Shown: positions 35,667-44,118, counted from the stretch's first letter. The stretch: 64,000 nt of DNA from Gluconobacter roseus NBRC 3990 (GCF_006538885.1 NZ_BJLY01000003.1:372001-436000); one strand, 5' to 3'. The notes: generated by a model from the letters alone, not told the origin. Numbers and translations are program-made.

Positions 35667-36434
35667 ATGGTGCCAAATCTTTCTGACCCCGATCTTCCCG
35701 CCCGTATCCTCGTCGTCGAAGATGACGCAGGCATGCGGACCCTCATTCTCCGTGCCCTTCAGGGCGGCGGTTTCCGTGCCCGTGGCGTTGCCTGTGGGGA
35801 TGAGATGTGGGCTGCGCTTGAAGTGGCTCCCGTCGATCTCATCATCATGGACATTATGCTGCCGGGTAAAAGCGGCATCGAACTGTGTCGCGCACTGCGC
35901 AGCGGGCAGGGTGCCACGCATGAGAATGAAACCCCGCCAGCCCAGGTGCCGATCATCATGGTCTCGGCCCGTGGTGAGGAACGCGATCGCGTGAACGGTC
36001 TCGAATCGGGCGCGGACGACTATGTCCCCAAGCCTTTCGGCCAGCGTGAACTTCTGGCGCGTGTGCGTGCGGTCCTCCGCCGTGGCATCGCCACCGGTGC
36101 GCCGCAGGAGCGCGTGCGTCGCGAGACACTGCGTTTTGCGGGCTGGACGCTGGATCTGCGTCGCCGTGAACTGACGGACCCGTCCGGGGCTACCGTCGAT
36201 ATTTCCGGCGCTGAACACGATCTGCTGACCAGCTTTCTGGATAATCCGCAGCGGGTCATCGCCCGTGATCGGCTTCTGGAACTGTCGCGGACCCGTCTGG
36301 GCGATGTGTCGGACCGCAGCATCGATGTTCTCGTCAGCCGCCTGCGCCGCAAGCTGGGCTCTGACGCCGATCAGTTGATCCGTACGGTGCGCGGTCTGGG
36401 TTACATCTTCGTGGCCGAGGTTGAACGGGTCTGA
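35667..36434 (+). CDS. OmpR-family response regulator
   Basis: A 255-residue two-component regulator. The receiver domain (about 12-133) has the acidic pair VVEDD, phosphoacceptor Asp62 in LIIMDIMLPG, and the conserved Lys in DDYVPKPFG. The C-terminal OmpR winged-helix domain (about 155-250) has ISGAEHDLL, the recognition helix DVSDRSIDVLVSRLRRKL and the wing IRTVRGLGYIF. It is followed without gap by a histidine kinase, forming a pair. The IS5 remnant ends just upstream, so the promoter could be native or altered by the insertion. Signal and targets are unknown. Confidence 0.93.
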   Translation: MVPNLSDPDLPARILVVEDDAGMRTLILRALQGGGFRARGVACGDEMWAALEVAPVDLIIMDIMLPGKSGIELCRALRSGQGATHENETPPAQVPIIMVSARGEERDRVNGLESGADDYVPKPFGQRELLARVRAVLRRGIATGAPQERVRRETLRFAGWTLDLRRRELTDPSGATVDISGAEHDLLTSFLDNPQRVIARDRLLELSRTRLGDVSDRSIDVLVSRLRRKLGSDADQLIRTVRGLGYIFVAEVERV

Positions 36435-37819
36435 ACATTCAGAATCGCATTCTGCTATGGCCGCTGGGGCTGGTCGGGCGCGTCTGCGTTGTCCTGACCG
36501 TCGCAGTGACACTGGTGTTTCTGACGAACGCCATTTTCTACGGTCAGGCAGAGACCTACATCGTCGATGACGTGCGCATCGCCCAGCTGGGCGAGGCGCT
36601 GAGTACGGATCTGCGCGTGCTGGCTGCGGCGCCTGTCAGCCAGAGATCTTTTCTGGCCGTCATGCTCTCGGGCAGTGAACTCAGCGTGGCGTGGCAGCCC
36701 GCCTCGATCACGCCTGCCCTGCCGGGACACCACCCGGTCGCGCTCACGCAGCTTGTCCGACGCCTGACCGCAGACGATCCCATTCTCGAGCAGGCTCATC
36801 TGGACCTCTACACATTAGGACCAGGAAGTGCGGACGTGCTGGGCTCCCAACGCCTGCCGGATGGAAGCTACATCCATTTCCGTGTGCCCGGCATGCTCGG
36901 CCATCACCGTGTCACGCGTGGTCTGGCTTCGGCCGCCATTGCGGCGGGCGCGGTGGCCATTGCCGCGGCCATGCTGATCCGTGGCCTCAGCATGCCGCTC
37001 CGTGCGCTGGTCTCGGTGGCGGACCGCATCGGCTCCAGCGAGAAATGGGTGCCGCTGGCCGAACGCGGACCGCCCGAAGTCCGCGGGCTGGCCCATGCCA
37101 TCAACGCCATGCAGGACCGCATCCAGAGCCTCATCAACGACCGGACGCAGGCTCTGGCAGCGGTGTCGCATGATCTGCGCACGCCTCTGACCCGTCTGCG
37201 CCTGCGCTGCGGCTTTCTGAATGACGGAGAGGCACAGGCCGCCATCGAGGCCGATCTGGACGAGATGGAAGCCATGGTGAATGGCATCCTCGCCTATCTC
37301 GCCGGCGCGGATGATCCGGAAGTGCCCCGCACCATCAATATCGTGGCCACACTCGAAACCCTTGTGGACGACCATGTCGATCGCGGGCATGAGGCCCGTT
37401 ACGAAGGGCCGGACCGCGCATTGGTCCATGTCCGTCCGCTCGCCATGAAACGCGTCCTGTCGAACCTGATCGAAAACGCCATCAATTATGGCGGCAATGT
37501 CCTCGCCACCCTCCGCACCCGCGAGGACGGCGCGCTCGAAATCGCCATCAGCGACAGCGGCCCCGGCATTCCCGAAAGTGAGTACCAGCGTGTGCTGACC
37601 CCGTTCTACCGTCTGGAAGGCTCGCGTTCGCGGGCCACGGGGGGAATCGGACTCGGTCTGGCAATCGTGCAGCGCGAAATCTCGCGTGAGGGCGGGTCTC
37701 TGGTTCTGGGGCGCGGGGATGCGTCCAAGGGTTATGGTGGGCTCTGCGCTACTATTGTTTTGCCCAAGGGACTCCCGTCTCCCTCAAGGAAAACCGAGGG
37801 GCAGGGCGAGCAGGTCTGA
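36431..37819 (+). CDS. EnvZ-like sensor histidine kinase (probable CTG start)
   Basis: Membrane sensor partner of the adjacent regulator, 462 residues from this start. Two transmembrane helices (about 6-32 and 160-185) flank a periplasmic loop of about 125 residues; then HAMP, the H-box AVSHDLRTPLTRL with His247, the N-box NLIENAINYG, and ATP-lid motifs DSGPGIP and GGIGLGLAIV. The frame is open only from 36425 and has no ATG, GTG or TTG before GTG 36506, which would cut off most of the first helix. CTG at 36431 overlaps the regulator stop as CTGA, like the usual ATGA coupling, so I take it as start. Confidence 0.8.
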   Translation: MNIQNRILLWPLGLVGRVCVVLTVAVTLVFLTNAIFYGQAETYIVDDVRIAQLGEALSTDLRVLAAAPVSQRSFLAVMLSGSELSVAWQPASITPALPGHHPVALTQLVRRLTADDPILEQAHLDLYTLGPGSADVLGSQRLPDGSYIHFRVPGMLGHHRVTRGLASAAIAAGAVAIAAAMLIRGLSMPLRALVSVADRIGSSEKWVPLAERGPPEVRGLAHAINAMQDRIQSLINDRTQALAAVSHDLRTPLTRLRLRCGFLNDGEAQAAIEADLDEMEAMVNGILAYLAGADDPEVPRTINIVATLETLVDDHVDRGHEARYEGPDRALVHVRPLAMKRVLSNLIENAINYGGNVLATLRTREDGALEIAISDSGPGIPESEYQRVLTPFYRLEGSRSRATGGIGLGLAIVQREISREGGSLVLGRGDASKGYGGLCATIVLPKGLPSPSRKTEGQGEQV

Positions 37820-37936
37820 CAGGGCGAAGCCTGTTGTTAAAAATACCACAAGTCGGACCAATGCAGTCCCAACACTTGCACCTTCGGGCGATGTGGCACA
37901 TGTCAGGGCGGACTGGAACGCAAGGACATGATCACG

Positions 37937-38500
37937 ATGTTCATCGAGACCGAAGACACTCCCAACCCCGCCACCCTGAAATTCCTGCCCGGCCGCAGCG
38001 TGACCGGCGATGCCCGTCCCGTCGATTTCGGTGATGCGGATGTCGCCGCCGGACGCTCCGAACTGGCAACTGCGCTGTTTGACCAGCCCAACGTGCGCCG
38101 CGTCTTCCTTGGCGGCGATTTCGTCTCCGTCACCAAGTCCGACGATATCAGCTGGGGCGACCTCAAGCCCGTCGTCCTGGGCACGATCACGACCTTCTTC
38201 GAAAGTGGCCGCCCGGTCCTGTCCGGCACGCAGTCTGCTCCGGAACATGACGTCTCCCCCGAAGACGCCGAAGTCGTCAGCCGCATCCAGGATCTGCTCG
38301 ATACCCGTGTGCGTCCTGCCGTTGCCGGTGACGGCGGCGACATCGCCTTCCGTGGGTACAAGGACGGCGTGGTCTATCTGGCCATGCAGGGTGCCTGTTC
38401 CGGTTGCCCGTCTTCCCGCGCCACACTGAAGCATGGCGTTGAGAACATGCTCCGCCATTATGTTCCCGAAGTCGCCTCGGTCGAACAGGTCGAGGACTGA
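37937..38500 (+). CDS. NifU-like Fe-S cluster scaffold/carrier protein (Nfu type)
   Basis: Delivers iron-sulfur clusters to client proteins. The 187-residue protein has an N-terminal Nfu_N domain (FIETEDTPNPATLKFLPGR, about 1-90) and a C-terminal NifU domain with the cluster-binding Cys154-x2-Cys157 in GACSGCPSS. This is the standard alphaproteobacterial Nfu layout. ATG 37937 is favoured over 37928: AAGGA is ten bases before the former but only one base before the latter. The nitroreductase gene starts three bases after its stop. Confidence 0.92.
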   Translation: MFIETEDTPNPATLKFLPGRSVTGDARPVDFGDADVAAGRSELATALFDQPNVRRVFLGGDFVSVTKSDDISWGDLKPVVLGTITTFFESGRPVLSGTQSAPEHDVSPEDAEVVSRIQDLLDTRVRPAVAGDGGDIAFRGYKDGVVYLAMQGACSGCPSSRATLKHGVENMLRHYVPEVASVEQVED

Positions 38501-38503
38501 ACC

Positions 38504-39121
38504 ATGGACGGCCAGACATCTTCCTGCGGACCGGTTCCGGGCGCAGAAGCCCTGTTCACGCAGGCCCGGACCCCTCGCAGCTTCTCGCCGCGCCCGGTCG
38601 GGGAGGATGTCCTGCGTCGTCTGTATGATCTGGTGAAGCTGGGGCCGACTTCCGGCAACTGCTCGCCGGGTCGCTTTGTTTTTCTCATGACGCAGGATGC
38701 CCGCGAACGCATCCGTCCTGCCCTGTCGCCGGGAAACGTGGCCCGCGCCATGGCGGCTCCGGTTCTGGCCGTCGTCTGTCATGATCCGCTGTTTTTCGAG
38801 GCGCTTCCCCGCCTGAACCCGCAGGACGGCCTGCGCGACTGGTTTGCGGCCGATGTGGGTCTGTCCGACGAGACAGCCTTCCGTAATGGTACGCTGGAAG
38901 GCGCCTATCTCATCATGGCTGCCCGGATGCTTGGCCTGTCCGCTATGCCGATGTCCGGCTTTGATAACTTCATGGTTGAGGACACGCTGCTAAACGCGAC
39001 CGGCTGGCGCGTGAACTTCCTCGTCGGCCTCGGCTATCCGGCGGAAAATGAGCCCGCTCCCGACCATGCCGAGCCTCGCGCTTCCCGTCTGGACTTCGGA
39101 GAAGCCTGTCTGTGTCTGTGA
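38504..39121 (+). CDS. Nitroreductase-family protein, RutE/HadB-like
   Basis: A 205-residue FMN-dependent oxidoreductase-like protein. LFTQARTPRSFSPRPV and LYDLVKLGPTSGNCSPGRFVFL match the RutE (malonic semialdehyde reductase) branch of the nitroreductase family, and LEGAYLIMAARMLGLSAMPMSGFD is the dimer/FMN segment. RutE works in pyrimidine degradation in E. coli, but no other rut gene is here, so the substrate is open. It is packed between nfu and tsaB in an apparent operon (3-base gap before; overlap of 4-10 bases after). Confidence 0.85.
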   Translation: MDGQTSSCGPVPGAEALFTQARTPRSFSPRPVGEDVLRRLYDLVKLGPTSGNCSPGRFVFLMTQDARERIRPALSPGNVARAMAAPVLAVVCHDPLFFEALPRLNPQDGLRDWFAADVGLSDETAFRNGTLEGAYLIMAARMLGLSAMPMSGFDNFMVEDTLLNATGWRVNFLVGLGYPAENEPAPDHAEPRASRLDFGEACLCL

Positions 39122-39738
39122 GGACGGTTGTTTTCAACGGGGCAGGGGCGGGCACCGGGCTGACCAGTCTGGTGGCGCTCGTCGAGGACGGACATGTCGT
39201 CGCAGAAAAACTGATGGCTGGTCGCGGCGCATCCGAGCATTTCGCGCCCGCCATCCGCGAACTCCTGACGCAGAACAACTGGACCACGGCTCCTGATCGT
39301 GTCGTTGCCGTGATTGGTCCGGGTTCCTTTACGGGCCTGCGCTCGTCCCTGTCGCTGGCGGCAGGGCTGGCGGCAGGCTGGAACTGCCCCACGATCGGCG
39401 TCACGCTGGGGGCGGCCATCCGCGCCACGCTCGCCCGTCCGGACGCCGTCTGTGTGAGTATCGCCCGTCGTGGCCGGGTTTTCGTTGATCCACCGGAAGG
39501 GGATGTCACAGCCAGCCAGACGGTTGATCTCGATCCCGCAGGCTGGGCCTGTGTGACGGGCGACGCCGTTTCTGAAAAGACCGACTGGCCCTGTCCCGCG
39601 CTGGCCTGCGAGGCTCCGTACGCATTGGGTATTGTGCAGGCAGCCGAACATGTCGCTCCTGGCCCCCTGATGCCGCTTTACGTTGATCCTCCTGAAGCAA
39701 AACCTCCCGCTGCCGGTCTGAGGCCTGCGCCACTGTGA
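39112..39738 (+). CDS. tsaB: tRNA threonylcarbamoyladenosine biosynthesis protein TsaB
   Basis: Partner of TsaD in making t6A37 on ANN-decoding tRNAs. The 208-residue ASKHA-fold protein has the hallmark GPGSFTGLRSSLSLAAGLA and an N-terminal strand VVFNGAGAG where canonical TsaB has LDTS. GTG 39112 and GTG 39118 are both possible; the latter gives a GTGA overlap with the nitroreductase stop. The downstream rimI start overlaps its stop (GTGA). The tsaB-rimI pairing is common in bacteria. Confidence 0.9.
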   Translation: MSVRTVVFNGAGAGTGLTSLVALVEDGHVVAEKLMAGRGASEHFAPAIRELLTQNNWTTAPDRVVAVIGPGSFTGLRSSLSLAAGLAAGWNCPTIGVTLGAAIRATLARPDAVCVSIARRGRVFVDPPEGDVTASQTVDLDPAGWACVTGDAVSEKTDWPCPALACEAPYALGIVQAAEHVAPGPLMPLYVDPPEAKPPAAGLRPAPL

Positions 39739-40178
39739 GCAGTCCTGAAAAGGATTTCCAGTTAAGGACAATGGGGATCGAAAGTGCGCCGTTACTGGCT
39801 GCTTTACATGAAGTCACGTTTCGCGGCGGTGAAGTCTGGGACGCAACTTCTTTTGCTGCCCTGCTTTCAGGTCAGGGTACGGATGCGACTGTGGCTCTGG
39901 TTGGAGAGAGCCCGGCCGGTTTCATCCTTTCGCGGACTATTCTGGATGAGACAGAAATCCTGACACTGGCCGTTCATCCTGATTTCCGCCGCAAAGGCAT
40001 TGGAAAGTCTCTGGTGCAAAATGTTCTGCGGAAAGGGAAAGTATTTCTGGAAGTCGCAGTATGTAACAATTCCGCATCCGCGCTGTACGAGAAATGCGGT
40101 TTTGTAAAAGCAGGGGTCCGTCGCGGTTATTACCGGGACGGAAGCGACGCCCAGGTGCTGGTTTCTAGCAACGTTTGA
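39735..40178 (+). CDS. rimI: Ribosomal-protein-alanine N-acetyltransferase RimI-like
   Basis: GNAT acetyltransferase that acetylates the N-terminal alanine of ribosomal protein S18. The 147-residue protein has the acetyl-CoA pyrophosphate loop FRRKGIGKSL and the C-terminal EVAVCNNSASALYEKCGF/YYRDGSDA pattern typical of RimI. GTG start overlapping the tsaB stop supports co-translation. The last 14 bases overlap the convergent TusA-like gene. Codon use is slightly less GC-biased than in tsaB. Confidence 0.88.
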   Translation: MSSPEKDFQLRTMGIESAPLLAALHEVTFRGGEVWDATSFAALLSGQGTDATVALVGESPAGFILSRTILDETEILTLAVHPDFRRKGIGKSLVQNVLRKGKVFLEVAVCNNSASALYEKCGFVKAGVRRGYYRDGSDAQVLVSSNV

Positions 40179-40413
40179 CCGTTAAACAATAAAGATCCGG
40201 CTCCTCAATAACAGGCAAATCCGTCAGAATTGCATGCCCCAGTGCCTGCACGGATGCTCTAACATTTTTCCGTGTTTCTGTTCCGCGCAGCCGGACGTCA
40301 AGTCTCTGGCCGGAAGTCATGGCATCGAGTTTTGCCCGCACATATACTGTCGTCATCGGGCATTTTTTTTCAGTTATATCTATGAAAAATGTTTCATTTT
40401 CTGTCACGCACAT
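40165..40413 (-). CDS. TusA-like sulfurtransferase family protein
   Basis: An 82-residue small cytoplasmic protein of the TusA/SirA fold. FIDITEKKCPMTTVYVRAKLDAM carries the invariant Cys-Pro (Cys18), the persulfide carrier in TusA. The second half GQRLDVRLRGTETRKNVRASVQALGH fits the family. It lies alone on the minus strand, overlapping the 3' end of rimI. Role could be sulfur relay for tRNA thiolation, molybdenum cofactor or another pathway; nothing nearby decides. Confidence 0.8.
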   Translation of the reverse strand: MCVTENETFFIDITEKKCPMTTVYVRAKLDAMTSGQRLDVRLRGTETRKNVRASVQALGHAILTDLPVIEEPDLYCLTVKRC

Positions 40414-40494
40414 GTTTCTTTCTTTTTATGCTTGAAGGAAGCAATTTATGACTGCTACATGCTCCCTCTCTCAAGGATGAAGGACTTAACTACA

Positions 40495-40902
40495 ATGTCG
40501 CAAGAGACAAATGCTCCCGAACTGCATCAGCTGACTGCGCAGATCGTTACTGCCTATGTATCGAACAACGATATCCCGGCTGACGCTCTTCCGGCCCTGA
40601 TCCGGTCCGTCCATGACTCTCTTGCAACGGTGAACGTTCCGGAAGAGGCTCCTGTTGAAAAGCCGGTACCGGCCGTTTCGCCGCGCAAGTCGGTTTTCCC
40701 GGACTACATCATCTGCCTGGAAGACGGTAAGAAGCTGAAGCTGCTGCGCCGTCACCTCAAGACCGCCTATAACATGACGCCGCAGGAATATCGTGAGCGC
40801 TGGGGCCTGCCGCCGGAATACCCGATGGTTGCTCCGAACTACGCGAACCATCGTTCCTCGCTGGCCCGCAAGATCGGCCTCGGCCGTCGTCGCGAAGACT
40901 GA
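40495..40902 (+). CDS. MucR/Ros-family zinc-finger transcriptional regulator
   Basis: A 135-residue regulator of the alphaproteobacterial MucR/Ros family, which control exopolysaccharide, motility and cell-cycle genes. FPDYIICLEDGKKLKLLRRHLKTAYNMTPQEYRERWGLPPEYPMVAPNYA is the conserved zinc-finger and wing, with His residues of the finger in RRHLKTAYN. ATG 40495 is chosen because AAGGA lies ten bases before it; ATG 40477 would add six residues. Targets might include the flagellin or surface-glycan genes here (speculative). Confidence 0.92.
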   Translation: MSQETNAPELHQLTAQIVTAYVSNNDIPADALPALIRSVHDSLATVNVPEEAPVEKPVPAVSPRKSVFPDYIICLEDGKKLKLLRRHLKTAYNMTPQEYRERWGLPPEYPMVAPNYANHRSSLARKIGLGRRRED

Positions 40903-41005
40903 GTGCCATTTTCCCTGTCCGCGTCTTCTTCATCCCCGCGGCAGGGAAAGCCTGACAGGCTCCATAAATTGGACAAGACGCCTGTTTTTCGGCTAGGCCG
41001 CAGAT

Positions 41006-41539
41006 ATGGTCGCAGATACGAAAACCGCTGAGAGACGCGCCGGCCCAGGGAATCGGAAGGCCCCTTCTTCCCCTGTGCCGGATGATTCGCACATTGCCCG
41101 CCTGTGTGTGCAAAGCGGACTGAAAATGACCGGCCAGAGACGGGTGATCGCCCATGTCCTGTCCAACGCTGACGACCATCCGGACGTCGAGGAACTCTAT
41201 CGCCGTGCGTCGGAGATCGACAGCCGCATCTCCGTGGCGACCGTCTATCGCACGGTTCGGCTGCTTGAGGAGAAGGGCATCCTCGAGCGCCGCGATTTCG
41301 GCGGTGGACGTGCACGGTATGAAGCCAGTGACAGTGGAAACCACTACCATCTGATTGACGTGGACAGTGGCCGTGTCGTCGAGTTCGAAGACGAGGAGCC
41401 GGTGCGCCTTCTGGCCGAGCTGGCCCAGCGTCTGGGATTTGATCTTGTCTCGCATCGTATCGAGCTGTTCGGCCGTCGTGCCGAACCCGATGACAGGAAA
41501 AAGTCCCTCCCAGAAAACAGGAACAAGAGCGGATCATGA
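41006..41539 (+). CDS. Fur-family transcriptional regulator (alphaproteobacterial Fur/Mur-like)
   Basis: A 177-residue metalloregulator. The winged helix (about 30-105) contains MTGQRRVIAHVL and SVATVYRTVRLLEEKGILERRDF, typical of Fur. The metal/dimer domain reads HYHLIDVDSGRVVEFEDEE, the alphaproteobacterial Fur/Mur form that lacks the CxxC zinc site. Of the usual His cluster only two His are retained (His-x-His). The acidic tail is long and basic-acidic mixed. It overlaps the olsB start by four bases (ATGA), so regulator and ornithine-lipid enzyme are made together. Confidence 0.88.
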   Translation: MVADTKTAERRAGPGNRKAPSSPVPDDSHIARLCVQSGLKMTGQRRVIAHVLSNADDHPDVEELYRRASEIDSRISVATVYRTVRLLEEKGILERRDFGGGRARYEASDSGNHYHLIDVDSGRVVEFEDEEPVRLLAELAQRLGFDLVSHRIELFGRRAEPDDRKKSLPENRNKSGS

Positions 41540-42480
41540 CCACCAAACCGGCTGGCGCACCTATTTCCGCTCCGGATAACGATACCGTCGCCCCCGTATC
41601 GGCTCCGGCCCCGCATTCGCTGACCAGCAGCGAGGAAACCCTGCGACAGATGGAGACGCTCTCCACCCTGTCCCTGAACCGCGAAGGCGGCTTTCAGGAA
41701 CTGCGTGGTGGCACGCTGGGCGTGCGGATTGCCGAGACGGCCGAAGAGCGCGACGCCGCACAGGCGCTGCGTTACCGCGTTTTCTTTGAAGAGCTCGGCG
41801 CCCACCCTGACGAACGCGCCTTCCGCACGAAGCGTGATGTGGACGAATTCGACGAGGCCGCCGATCACCTTCTGGTCATCGATCATGCCAAGGGACCGGG
41901 CGCTGCCGGTGTCGTCGGCACCTACCGTCTGTTGCGCTCCGACGCCGCCGAGAAGGTCGGGCGTTTCTACACGTCCTCCGAATACGACATCTCGACCCTG
42001 ACGGAATTTCCCGGTCGCTTGCTTGAAGTCGGTCGCTCCTGTGTGGCGAAGGAATATCGCGGCCGTTCCGCGATGCAGCTCCTGTGGCGCGGTATTGCCT
42101 CCTACATCTTCCTGCACCGGATCGATGTACTGTTCGGCTGTGGCAGTTTGCCGGGCACGGATCCGGACGCTCTGGCCGACCAGCTCACCTATATGCACCA
42201 CAACCATCTGGCCCCGCCGGCCCTGCGCATCCGCGCGCTTCCGGACCGCTATGTGGAAATGCAGCGGACTGACCCGCATGTGCTGGACTACCGCGCCTGC
42301 CTCAACAAGCTGCCCCCGCTGATCAAGGGTTATCTGCGTCTGGGCGGCTATGTCGGTGACGGTGCGGTCGTGGATGAGCAGTTCAACACCACGGATGTCG
42401 CCGTTTTGGTGAAGAGCGAACTTCTGGCGGACAAGTATTACCGCCATTACGAACGTCGCCTGCGCGACGCCCTCGACTGA
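41536..42480 (+). CDS. olsB: OlsB-like N-acyltransferase (ornithine-lipid synthesis)
   Basis: GNAT-fold acyl-ACP-dependent N-acyltransferase that makes lyso-ornithine lipid. The 314-residue protein has a roughly 60-residue Pro/Ser/Thr-rich N-terminus, then RIAETAEERDAAQALRYRVFFEELGA and DEFDEAADHLLVID typical of OlsB, and EVGRSCVAKEYRGRSAMQLLWRGIA. An OlsA-type O-acyltransferase is not in the window. Coupled to the Fur-like gene and followed by a terminator. Ornithine lipids replace phospholipids under phosphate or stress conditions. Confidence 0.85.
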   Translation: MTTKPAGAPISAPDNDTVAPVSAPAPHSLTSSEETLRQMETLSTLSLNREGGFQELRGGTLGVRIAETAEERDAAQALRYRVFFEELGAHPDERAFRTKRDVDEFDEAADHLLVIDHAKGPGAAGVVGTYRLLRSDAAEKVGRFYTSSEYDISTLTEFPGRLLEVGRSCVAKEYRGRSAMQLLWRGIASYIFLHRIDVLFGCGSLPGTDPDALADQLTYMHHNHLAPPALRIRALPDRYVEMQRTDPHVLDYRACLNKLPPLIKGYLRLGGYVGDGAVVDEQFNTTDVAVLVKSELLADKYYRHYERRLRDALD

Positions 42481-42491
42481 CAGCTTTTTTG

Positions 42492-42520
42492 CAGCCGGAT
42501 CTTCAGGGTCCGGCTGTTTC
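42492..42520 (+). terminator. Rho-independent terminator after olsB
   Basis: 8-bp stem (42492-42499 with 42509-42516), nine-base loop, followed by TTT. It separates olsB from lnt. Confidence 0.6.
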
Positions 42521-42556
42521 CTGTTTCAGCCCATTCGTCAGCCGGACGGTTCCTTC

Positions 42557-44080
42557 ATGATTTCGACGCTCCCTGTCCGCGGCTGGCGCCTGGCCGGACT
42601 GATGCTGCTTGCCGGTGGGCTGGCAGCCCTGTCTCTGCCACCGGTGCACGTCCTGTTCCTGCTGCCCGTGGGGCTGATGATCCTTTATCGCGTGTCCGAA
42701 GACGCGCGGTCGTGGAAACAGGCGGCCTGGTGCGGCTTCCTGTTCGGCATGGGATTCCACACGGTCGGGCTCTACTGGCTGACCAACGCCATCCTCACCC
42801 GCGTCCATGAATTCTGGTGGGTCATTCCGTTTGCCTCCCCCGGCGTGGCGCTGCTGATCGCCCCTTTCATCTGCGTCCCGGCGATCCTGTGCCGCGTGGT
42901 ACGCCCCGGCTGGCGGCGGGTGCTGATGTTTGCGGGAAGCTGGACCGTCATGGATATGGGCCGCGTCTTCATGTTCTCGGGCTTTCCGTGGAACCCGCTG
43001 GGGAGCGATCTCGAGCTTCCGGGGTTTGCCGGAGACGTCATGATCCAGCCAGCCGCCGTTCTGGGCGTGGATGGTCTGTCGCTCGCGCTGGTGCTCGGCT
43101 CTCTCGCCCTGTTCCGCGGCAAGCGCGCGGCTCTGGCCGTGCTGGCCGTATCCGTACTGTGGATCGCCGCAGGAACATGGCGCCTGTCATCCGCCATGCC
43201 GCTGAACATCACCAATCCCCGCGCCGTTCTGGTGCAGGGCAACGTGCCCGAAGCCGAAGTCATCAGCCATGCAGACGCGGTCAGCAATTTCCGCCGCTAT
43301 CTGAGCCTGACTGCACAGGGGGCGCAGAAGGCTTTCGCACAGGGCGGTCGTCCGCCCGTGGTGATCTGGCCGGAATCCGGCTTCCCCGGCCTGCTGGACG
43401 AGGACGAGCTTGCCCGGCAGATGATTGCTCGGGCCGCCAATGGCGCTCCGGCGCTGGTGGGTTCGGACCGGCAATCCGGCAAGGACTGGTTCAACAGCCT
43501 GATCGCCGTCGCTTCTAATGGCAGCATCGCAGCGATCTATGACAAGAGCCGTCTGGTCCCGTTCGGCGAGTACCAGCCCTGGATCCTGCCCTTCAACGTC
43601 CTGCCGGGCGTCCTGACGCCGGGGCCGGGCCTGAAAACATGGGATCTGCCGGGCCTAGGGCGCGTGGGCCCAATGGTCTGCTACGAGATCATTTTCTCGG
43701 GCTCCGTTACGGCCCGCAATGACCGCCCCAACTGGCTCGTCACGATCTCGAATGACGCCTGGTACGGCAACAGCGCCGGCCCCCGCCAGCATCTCGCCAC
43801 AGGGCGGATGCGGGCGGTGGAAGAGGGACTGCCGGTTGTTTTTGCCAACAATACCGGCATTTCCGCCATCTATGACGCGACCGGACATGAAACTGCCCGT
43901 CTGGGCTGGGGCCGGGCCGACGTGCTGGTCAGTGACATCCCGTCACCGCTCCCCCCCACCTTCTTTTCCCGCTGCGGGCGCGCCACGCCGCTTGCGCTTT
44001 CGATCCTGTGTATGGTTCTGGCGCTCGTCCCCATGCAGCGGAAGAAGCGCGACTGGGACCTAGGGGTGTATAAAGGTTAA
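42557..44080 (+). CDS. lnt: Apolipoprotein N-acyltransferase Lnt
   Basis: Adds the third acyl chain to bacterial lipoproteins at the inner membrane. The 507-residue protein has about seven N-terminal membrane helices, then a nitrilase-like periplasmic domain with the catalytic triad Glu273 (WPESG), Lys330 (YDKSRLVPFGEY) and Cys375 (MVCYEIIF), matching E. coli Glu267-Lys335-Cys387. A final C-terminal membrane segment follows residue 470. Several lipoproteins in this window would be substrates. Confidence 0.95.
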   Translation: MISTLPVRGWRLAGLMLLAGGLAALSLPPVHVLFLLPVGLMILYRVSEDARSWKQAAWCGFLFGMGFHTVGLYWLTNAILTRVHEFWWVIPFASPGVALLIAPFICVPAILCRVVRPGWRRVLMFAGSWTVMDMGRVFMFSGFPWNPLGSDLELPGFAGDVMIQPAAVLGVDGLSLALVLGSLALFRGKRAALAVLAVSVLWIAAGTWRLSSAMPLNITNPRAVLVQGNVPEAEVISHADAVSNFRRYLSLTAQGAQKAFAQGGRPPVVIWPESGFPGLLDEDELARQMIARAANGAPALVGSDRQSGKDWFNSLIAVASNGSIAAIYDKSRLVPFGEYQPWILPFNVLPGVLTPGPGLKTWDLPGLGRVGPMVCYEIIFSGSVTARNDRPNWLVTISNDAWYGNSAGPRQHLATGRMRAVEEGLPVVFANNTGISAIYDATGHETARLGWGRADVLVSDIPSPLPPTFFSRCGRATPLALSILCMVLALVPMQRKKRDWDLGVYKG

Positions 44081-44082
44081 CA

Positions 44083-44113
44083 TTGACAATCCAGGGTTGT
44101 CTTATTAACCATT
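44083..44113 (+). promoter_or_regulatory. Possible promoter/operator upstream of the XRE regulator
   Basis: TTGACA (44083-44088) lies upstream with an AT-rich TATTAACCAT segment; -10 spacing is poor. GACAA/TTGTC arms form a short inverted repeat, and TTAACCAT (44105-44112) resembles a CtrA half-site. Function is tentative. Confidence 0.35.
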
Positions 44114-44118
44114 TACAG

